This document shows, piece after piece, positions 39,701-49,477 of a stretch of DNA of 64,000 bases (its first letter is position 1; every line of letters starts with the position of its first letter). The notes below the pieces were generated by a model. It was given only the letters and a program-made list of their open reading frames with translations. It was not told the DNA's origin and did not search any database. Made by a program: the position numbers and the translations under genes. The stretch is from Diphasiastrum complanatum (taxonomy: Eukaryota > Streptophyta > Lycopodiopsida > Lycopodiales > Lycopodiaceae): positions 28,027 to 92,026 of the forward strand of contig MU832007.1 of NCBI GenBank assembly GCA_029204225.1, written 5' to 3'.

Positions 39701-42700
39701 CTGGAGAGCAGCTTACCTTTGAGGAGGGAGCACTTTTTGTAGGGGCATCTGATCTCTGTGCTATCTGCATGGTTGGAGTACTGTTGGCAAGGGGAGTACA
39801 GGGAGCCAAAAAGTTTCTAATTTGAGACAAAAAATTTTGAGTCTTTTTGGAAAGCCAGGACTGTAGGAGGGCGCTTTCTACAGTGGGGACTTCAGTGAAA
39901 GTTCTGAGTGGATCTTGGACAAGGGCTAGGACAGCCATACAGGGGGATAGTTTCAAATCCAGATGCTGAGGGTTATTGAGCAAGTGGCTGCATACCCTAG
40001 TTGGGTGAAAACCCCAGTTTGCCTTTTGTGTTTTATTTCTATCCAGCTATGTCTAGTCTTGCAGAGAGCATGCTGAGTGAAGCCAGCCGGCTTGATGGCA
40101 CTAACTTTAGCATATGGAAATTCAAGATCAAGAACATTCTTGAAGACAAAGAATGTTGGAAGCTTGTGACAGGTGAGGAGCCTGTTCCAACATCTGAACT
40201 TGAACTTAAGGACTATATCAAGAGAGGGGAAAAGGCACACAGAATCATCAACATGTCAGGTCAGCCAAAGGGCCTGTGGATGCATGGCACATTCTTTGTG
40301 CATTGTATGAGACAGCAAGTACAACCAGGTTTCTCTACTTGAAGAACAAGTTGTATACTCTCAGAATGGAGACAAGGGAGACAGTTACTGATCATCTTAC
40401 TAAGATTCAGGATATTAGATATCAGCTTTCTGTACTTGGAGAGTCTATTGCTGACAAAGACTTGGTGCCAATAGTTCTGAATAGCTTGTCATATGCTTAT
40501 CAGAACTTTGTAATGATGATATCAGTGAGAGAGAAGATCCCTACCTATGAAGAAGTCTATGGTCTCTTGTTACAGGAGGAGATGAGGAGAGTTAATCTCT
40601 CCAAGAGGGAAGATTTCCAGGAGCATGCCTTTGCTTCTAAGAAGAAGCAAAATCCAGCTAAGGATAAGAAGAAAGGTAAAGGCAAGAACAAAGGAACACC
40701 ACAAACACTTGAGCAAGGAATGGAGAACATGCAGATGTCAGAAACACAACCCTCCTCGAATACTTCTTCCACACCTCGAAGGAAGGGGAATTGCAATTAC
40801 TGTGGTAAATATGGACACTTTGCTTTTGAGTGCAGGAAGAAGCTTGCAGACCAAAAGAAGGGCACAAAGAAGCAAGGAGGAAATGTTGTTGAGAGTGTTG
40901 CAAGAGAGGAGCAGAGTGACATAAGGCAAGCTGAGTTATTCTCTGTTGCATTGGCTTCACAAGCTACAACAGGTGGTTGGTACATTGACTCAGGTGCTTC
41001 AAAGCACATGACCCCTCATAGGGATTGGTTTGATACCTTTGTGGGGATTAGTGATGGACAAGAGGTGTGCCTAGGTGACAACTCAACACACAAGGTCAAG
41101 GGAAAGGGCACAGTACCTGTAAAGCTTCCATCAGGAGAAGTCAAAGTCATTAAGAATGTCTTATATGTACCAAGACTTGCTAAAAATCTTCTTTCAGTAG
41201 GAGCTATCACTCAACAAAATATGAAAGTAGAATTTGATGCTACTTCTTGTCTTGTGTTGGACTTGAGTGATAATATGAAGGTTGTGGCCAAAGGATTGCA
41301 GGAAGATAATCTATACAGGTTATACACTTCTATCCCTAGTCAATATGCTTATACAGCAAAAGGAAGGGATGTGGATAGGTTGTGGCATGAGAGGTATGGA
41401 CATCTTGGCTACCAAAGCATGCAGGTGTTGAACCAGCATCATATGGTGGAGGGGCTTCCAGTTGTTAAGCCAAGCTCCTCAGTTTGCGAGGCTTGCGCTA
41501 TGGGAAAACAGCAAAGACATAAGTTTCCCAAGGAAAGCACCACCAGGGCAGCAGGCATACTTGACTTGATACATTCAGATTTGTGGGGGCCAACCCAAAC
41601 AATATCTGCAGGGGGGGCATATTACTTTATGACCTTTATTGATGACTTCTCACGCAAGATTTGGATTTATTTCTTGAAGTTAAAATCTGAAGCATTCAAG
41701 TACTTCCTGCATTTCAAAGCTTTGGTAGAAGAACATTCAGGAAAGAAGATAAAGATGCTCAGGTTAGACGGTGGTGGAGAGTTCATTAAGACAGAATTTG
41801 TGGAATTCTGCAAAGCCAATGGGATCAAAAGGCAGCTTCCAGCTCCTCATACCCCTCAGCAAAACGGCGTAGCAGAGAGAAAGAACCGAACTATTGTGGA
41901 GTGTGCAAGGTGCATGCTCAAGGCAAAGGGGTTGCCCAACTCTTTTTGGGGCGAGGCAATGCACACAGCAGTGTTTCTGTTGAATAGAAGTCCAACAAAA
42001 GCTGTGGAAGGCAAGACTCCAGAAGAGGCATTTAGCGGCATTAAGCCCAAGGTAGGCGCTTTGCGAGTGTTTGGTTGTACGGCCTATGCCCATATTCCCA
42101 AGGATAACAAGAAGAAGCTGGATGCAAAATCAGCAAAGAGTATTTTCTTGGGATACAGTGAAGAAAGCAAAGCTTACAAACTTTACGATCTTACTAGCAA
42201 GAAGAGGATCATAAGTCGAGATGTGATCTTTGAAGAAGATCAAACGCCTCCTATAGAGGAACTTGAGATGGAGGATGGTACAAGTGAATTTGTGCCAATA
42301 CTTGATGACCCACATCCATATGTTGGGGAGCCTCAGGATGATCATATGAGTGATCAAGAGAAAGAATCCGAGGAGGCTAGGAAGCGGAAGGAAAGGGGCA
42401 AATCTGTTGAGTCCTATTCACCGTCTTCATCACCAACTGCAAGGAAGAAGTTTCCCAAGTGGTATTGGCAAACTGTGCAGGACGGTTTGATATTGGATGA
42501 GGGAGAGAGCAGCAATCCAGGGGCTAGGAGGTCTCAAAGGCAAGCCCAGCAGCATGAACACCAGGAGACAAACTATTCACTTATGACTACTATTTTGGAT
42601 TCACAAGATCCACATAAATTCGTTGAGGCAGCAGATGAGAAGGTATGGCAACATGCTATGCAAGAGGAGTACGACTCCATTCTCAAGAATGATACATGGG

Positions 42701-45700
42701 ATTTGGTAAAGTTACCAAAAGGGAAGCGTCCTATTGGCTGTAAGTGGGTCTACAGGACCAAATACAAATCTGATGGGAGCATCGAAAAGCATAAGGCAAG
42801 GTTGGTTGCTAAAGGCTATGCACAGAAGGAGGGCTTGGACTATGATGAGACGTTTGCACCGGTAGCTAAGATGACGTCTATCAGGTTGGTTTTAGCATTG
42901 GCTGCATTTTTTGGTTAGGAGGTCCATCAAATGGACGTGAAGAGTGCTTTTCTTAATGGACAGTTGGCTGAAGAAGTCTACATGGAACAGCCACAAGGTT
43001 TTAAGGCTAAGGGCAAGGAAGTATGGTATGCAGGCTTAAGAAGGCCTTATATGGTTTGAAGCAGGCACCCAGGGCCTGGTATAATCGTATTGACGACTAT
43101 TTTGCCAAGGAGCAATTCATAAAGAGTCAGTCGGATTGCAACCTGTTCGTGAAGGAGGAAGATGGGAACATTGTTTTGATAGTTCTCTATGTGGATGACT
43201 TGGTCATCACGGGTAACAATGGGCAGCTTATTGAAAAGGTGAAGGCTCATTTATCAAATGAGTTCGAGATGAAGGATTTGGGCTTAATCCACTATTGTCT
43301 TGGTTTGGAGGTTTGGAAAAAGGAAAACTGTGTGTTTATTTCCCAAGCCAATTATGCATGTGAAGTTTTGAACAGGTTCAACATGCAGGATTGCAAACCC
43401 GTTTCCACGCCCATTGATACCAGCAGTAAGCCATCCAGAGATGATGGCACTCCTTTTGTGGACGAGACTCTTTATAGGCAGCTTGTGGGTAGCCTGATTT
43501 ATCTCACCACTACGAGACCAGACATTTCCTATGCGGTTGGTGTAGCAAGCCAGTTCATGAGTTCTCCAACTGAAGCACATTGGAAAGCAGCCAAGAGGGT
43601 TTTGAGGTATGTCAAAGAGACAACCTGCTATGGGATTGAGTACACAGATGACGGAAAGCTTCAGCTTGGAGGCTTTACTTATTCGGATTGGGCAGGTGAT
43701 AGGGATGATCGAAAGTCGACCACAGGTTACACTTTTAACCTTGGTTCAGGGGCCATTTCTTGGTGTAGCAAGAAACAGCCCACAGTTACCTTATCATCGA
43801 CAGAGGCTGAGTACAGGGCAGTGGCAAAAGCTACCTGCGAGGCAATATGGCTCAGGAGACTTCTTGGGGAGGTGCAGATTCCACAGGATGGTCCTACTAT
43901 TCTTCAGTGTGACAGCCAGAGTTGCATCCAGCTTGCCAAAAATCCTGTGTACCATGCTCGTACGAAGCATATTGAGGTGGATCAACACTTCTTACGAGAG
44001 AAGATACAAAGCGGAGAAATTCAGCTCGAGTACTGTGATACCAACGAACAAGCAGCAGATATCTTTACTAAGGCACTTAGTAGAGAAAAATTTGAAAAGT
44101 TTCGTAGCATGCTAGGTGTTGGTATGAACAAAATAGCCATTGAGGGGGGGTGTTGAAATAAATGCCTATTTTGCCCCTTAAGGCTTGTATACTTGTAACT
44201 TGTAAGTTGTGCATAAGACATGGGGGTAAAACATTTATGTACATAGTACACCCCACTTGTGCTAATTAGGCAAGTAAATCAAGTAGGTTAAGGACCCATG
44301 TGGGTTCTAGAGCTAGAATTAGCAAGACACCACCTCTATACATAACATGCTATATGTAGCCCAAACTTTGGAGGGGTTTCCACGCCCTACTACACTTTGA
44401 ATATTCATTCATGTTGTGTGAGCTTTGAAGTCCTCTCTCTCTTGTTTTTGTGTTCTACTCCATAGCTGGTTTTCTGAAGCTTTCATAGTGTGCTTACTAT
44501 GCTGTTATGATACTCCATAGCTAGGCCTTGGAATTTGACACATACTTGGTCAGCTTCATATTTCTTCTAACCAGCTTGGGATTGAGACTAGACGGTTCCA
44601 AGGTATTCTGAGAGAGGACAGGATCTGTCAGCTATGTTCCCCAGATGAGGTGAAGTCTGAGGAACACTTCATCTTCCGATGCCCTACCTATTATGAAATT
44701 AGAGGGAGATATCATTGCTCATTTCGAGACATGCTAATTACATTGCGCTCACTCATCACATATGAGGATCCACATTGTGTGGCACTTATGGTACGGGAGA
44801 TGTTCTTATTACAACAGGACTAATGTCAAACAAAGCAGCGGAGTCACCCAACACCACAGCTCCAAATTACATCCTTCTTCTCGAGAAGGAGATCTAGGAC
44901 AGATCCAGAGTCAGCTGTGTCGGTGGTGATAATGATAAGGATGATGAAGATACACATGCACACACACAAAGAGATCAGAGACAATACATTAGACAGTCAT
45001 GTTGCGGTCCGAGCTATCCGACCTACCATGAGGAGACACATCTCATCACAAGTCTTCCACACAACGCCAGAAGCACACTCCAGAGCAAACCTCTAAAGTG
45101 TTGATAGAAGGAGAGCCAAAGATTATATTTTGAGTAGTCAGGCAAGTGTTTAAGACCAGGCCTCCGGAAGGTAATTGTTCTGAGGTCAACATTAGTTGAC
45201 CACACCCCTCATTTGTTTAACAGGACTGTTGTAAAGAGGTGAGGCACATAAATAGGTACGTCTTTTACACTCGAAAGATCACTGACAATAGCATGCGATC
45301 AGCTGCCTGCAACTTCTTGAAGTAACACTACTTGACTCCCTCTCACACCAAAAGTCTTTCATGAAACTAACCAAAAATCCCTTGATCCTAAAAGGACCCA
45401 AAGAAAGGAAACTTCATGTGAGTATGGTTCAAACTCTAACATGGTGAGACAAAGTTAATTTGACCATGAGAGCATCAATCACACAAAATTCTTTCGAAAA
45501 GATTTTATACTAACTCGTGGTGGTGGTAAATTACAAGAACCACCAATGAGCCAGTTGTACAAAAATTCTTTACAAGAGGCAAGATTTATCATAAAACTTA
45601 CTTTATGACTTTGATACCATCAAGAACAAGAACCTAAACATTAAGAAATTGTTGGAATATTTATATAATGAAGCGCAACGAAGAAAAACTTGACTACAAC

Positions 45701-48700
45701 CATACATGAAGGAATTCTTATTTTATTTTACTTTCTTTATTACCAATAGCAATAACCAATATTGAAAGGTGAAAAGAAAGCCACACAGCAACTTAATAGG
45801 CGATAAATTGTAAACTCAAGCAAACTCCAAAAGCCTTTTGAAACAAGAGCTAGATAGAGGAAAGGAGAATATACAGGTGAACTAGAAGTAAAAGATTACC
45901 CTTAATAAGCAATGGACCAAGAACTCAAACAAAGTTCCAAGAAGAAGGGGAAAAAGAAAAGCCATATATAGAAATAGAAGATACAAAAGGAAAACATAGG
46001 AAAAAAAATAGAAATTTGATATTAAAAAAAAAATTTCACGAAACAACAAGAACCTTACCAACATGACATCAAGCAAGAGATGTTAGTGCTGATTAGTAAA
46101 ATATCAAACTAGCTATAGGGGCATGCGCACCCTCTCAAGAATCGCCAATAAGAACATACAGATGGCCACTACTTGGACGAAAATTTATTAGGAATATGCA
46201 TGCCCGCTAAAGTGACAAAAATATCTATTTGTAAAATTAGAATATATCCAATTTCACAAATTTTTTATTGAGAAGTCAGTGATGTCATACATGCAACCAC
46301 AAAATTCAAAGGATCTATATCGAAACAATAATATAGAATCCGATAAACAAAAAATCTTAGCCAAACAACATTGCCTATGTCTCATCAGTACCCAAGCACA
46401 AGTTGCTAACTGGGTTTTGAAAGAATCCAATGTTTACACGGATGGTCAGGTTCGGTAAACTGATCATGTACCTAGCAGTTCCCGCAAATAGGGAACTGGG
46501 GCCCTTGGTCATGGGAGCATCTCGGGGCCTCATCCACACCAATTGGGGAAAATTGAAACATGGATTGAAGCTTTATGAATTTGGTTTTTGCAATTTTTCT
46601 AACATGATTGGTCAAGCTCTTTTGAAATTTTGGGAATTGAATATAGAGTATGGGATTAGGACATATTGGATGCCTTTTTGGCAAATATGGACCTGAATCT
46701 TAATGTGGAAATACTCTATTTTCTAGTTCTGATTCTTGGTGCTTTCATAAGAAACGATTAGAGAAATTTTTACTCTTTATTAAATAATCTTGACTTGCTG
46801 GCTTTTTGACAAAATTCTGATTCTTTTTGGAAGGTTGTTTATGGTTTTTGGCTTTAAGTATCTGTATTTTTGGTGAAAGTGAATGGAAACTAGAAAAAAT
46901 TCAGTGAGATTCCTTCTCAAACATAAAAAGTCCATTTCAGGATTGCTTTGAAAAGGAATGTGTTGCTTTTCTTTTTTCCACCATACTTTTGCAAAAAAGA
47001 GATGAGTTAAGCAATCTGTTCAGGAAAAAGGAACAACAAACTCTGGTTTTGTAAAGCTGCAAAAGGCCTGCCTATTCACACCTACTTGATGGCATACAAA
47101 GGACAGGTAGTCTTTTCACATCTAGTTAATCTGAAAAAGCCAAAAAAGAAAAGAAAGCTTCAGAACAAATTTGTTTTCAAATACTTCGGGTTGTTAATCT
47201 GAAAATCAGAAGAAAGGCTTCTAAAACCTGTAAACTGGAGCAAACTAAACCTTTCTTTCCAGTGTTCTTGCTGAGAGGGCAGAATACAGGATTTCAGAAG
47301 GGTTTCTCAGGCTTCTAAGATTCTAAAAGACAGAAGGTTCTGCCCGTAGTCAGAATCAGAGAAATTTTAGGATTTTCAGATTGTTGCATAAAGCATACAA
47401 AAAAAAAAAAAAAGAGTTGAAGAGGGCATTCAATGGGCCGGCTGCCCGTTCTCGAACCTGATAGGCCACCAACCTCCCTACGGATTGCAGCACCTGCATG
47501 AATCACAAAACTCTCTCTCTCTCTACTAGGTGAGGTTTGCAGGTCAACACTGAGAAGACCAAAATTATGGTCTTCAACACATCCAGGGCTTTCATGCAAC
47601 GACAGGAGCTTTTTCTAGATGGACAGACGTTGGAGATTGTGTCATCCTACACCTATCTCGGAGTTCTTTTCACTGGTCCCATATTTGGTTCTTTTCACAG
47701 CCAGCCTTGGGAAGGGACATGCCTCCTTGGTCCAGCTTGAGCGTGCCTGCTTCCAGAGATCTGTTTGGGATGCCCCGAGTAAGTGTCGGCTATTTGATAC
47801 TTTTGTCTCCCCTACTGCACTGTATGCCGCAGAGACATGGTACCCAGCAGTCACCTCTGCTTATTGGGCCAGTATCTCATGCCTCCAGGTCCTTATGTTA
47901 TCACGGAGAAGTTTCCAAGTTTGGAGACCCTTCAAGGATGCAGTTCCACCTTTACAATTTGATGCCATCTTCCGACTCATCACATATATACAGCGCCTCC
48001 GGCTACTACCCACTAATGCACAGAGATATCCACAGGCGGCACTCATATCATCTCAGCACCTCCACAGTTTGGGTTATCACTTATCATGGTTCACACAGGC
48101 AGCACGTCTATTGGATACATTTGACATATCACAGACCTTCAGCGGGTGCACATGATTATATTAGACGGTTCCTCTAAAGAGCATACCTTCGCCGCACATG
48201 GCAAGGTTACGATGTGATCTGGAGCTGTATATCAAGGTGAATAGATGGTTGGTGTAGGTCCTGGCGTAGTAAAAACATCTCTCTGATCATAAGTGCAACA
48301 CATCTCGGGTCATCATATGCTATAAGGGACCGCAGTGTGACAGGAGTCTCTCTGAAGAGGCAGTGGTATCCCCCTCTAATCTCGTAGTAGATTGGGCATC
48401 TGAACAAAAAGTGCTCCTATGACTCCACCTCAGATAGTAAGCATAACTGGCAGATCCGCTCCTCACGTGAGATGCCCTGGAAATGTCCAATCTCAATCTC
48501 AAGCTGATGTGATGAGACACGTGGCTGACCTAATGTGAATCTCAAGCCATTAGATAGTCCAGAGTGTAAATAACGTGGTCGAACTGGGATCCCACGACAT
48601 TCATCTCCAAGAAATGAGTCCTGTAATAGTCGGGTTTAACCCGCCGGAAATCACGGATGGATGATGATAGTGGCGACGACAGTGACTCTCTATTACACAG

Positions 48701-49414
48701 AGACCAGAGACGACGCACTACTCAGGTTGCCCGTAGAGCCACTACTCAGAGACGACCTTCTTGGCGATGTCAGCAACATCTATCGAGACCACCTCCAGGC
48801 GTTATACCCATCACATCTTTCTTCCACAGCAGCGATACTTGATGGCACAAGGTTATATACTATTGGCAGTATTAGACCCTTGCTTTTTAGACCTACTTCA
48901 TGTTCGTAATATAGTATATTGGCATTTCATTTCTTTTCTATTACGAAGATGTTTCACACGCTCCTACTGTACCACACACTTGACATGTACTTTTTCGTCT
49001 CATATGTACATCCGAGGTATCCATAGGCTATGATTCAGATGGAGAGGCCGAGATTCCAGATTCCTTCATACATCGGCAGCAGAGACCATGTCGACGGCCA
49101 GAGAGACGGTCATCTATTAGGCCACGGCCCAGATGGACACGGCAGCAGAGACGACACCGACAACCTACCCGGCGGCAGAGGTCCATGGCACATCCAGTGA
49201 CACCTTCACAGCATACCATCCACCACTTCTTCCAGGCTGATAGGCATCATGATATATGATTCTAGGTTGTTGGACCCTGACTGGGCCAGCCATCTTTAGG
49301 CATTGTATTTGCAGTTATTGTTTTATAGATGATTGAGCTTTAAGCTCCTATGTGCACACTTGACATGTACCTTTTCTGAGTCCTATGTACCTTAGGGTAT
49401 TCAAGGACATTAAT

Positions 49415-49477
<63 letters not shown>

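Larger units (their letters stand above)
39236..44540 (+). mobile_element. Full-length young Ty1/copia retrotransposon
   Basis: LTRs at 39236-39625 and 44151-44540 are each 390 bp and differ at one site that I can see (CCACACCC versus CCACGCCC). They start TGTTGAAATAAATGCC and end TTTGACA. The primer-binding site TGGTATCAGAGCAGG begins at 39626 and the polypurine tract GAGGGGGGG ends at 44150. The flanking 5-mers are CGTAC and CATAC, a probable target duplication with one change. The element sits antisense in PUM24 intron 1 and splits an older LINE. Confidence 0.95.

Noticed and set aside
40557-44251. Many minus-strand open frames of 60-109 codons opposite the copia polyprotein
   Set aside because: They are antisense shadows of gag-pol; no independent start, motif or homology.
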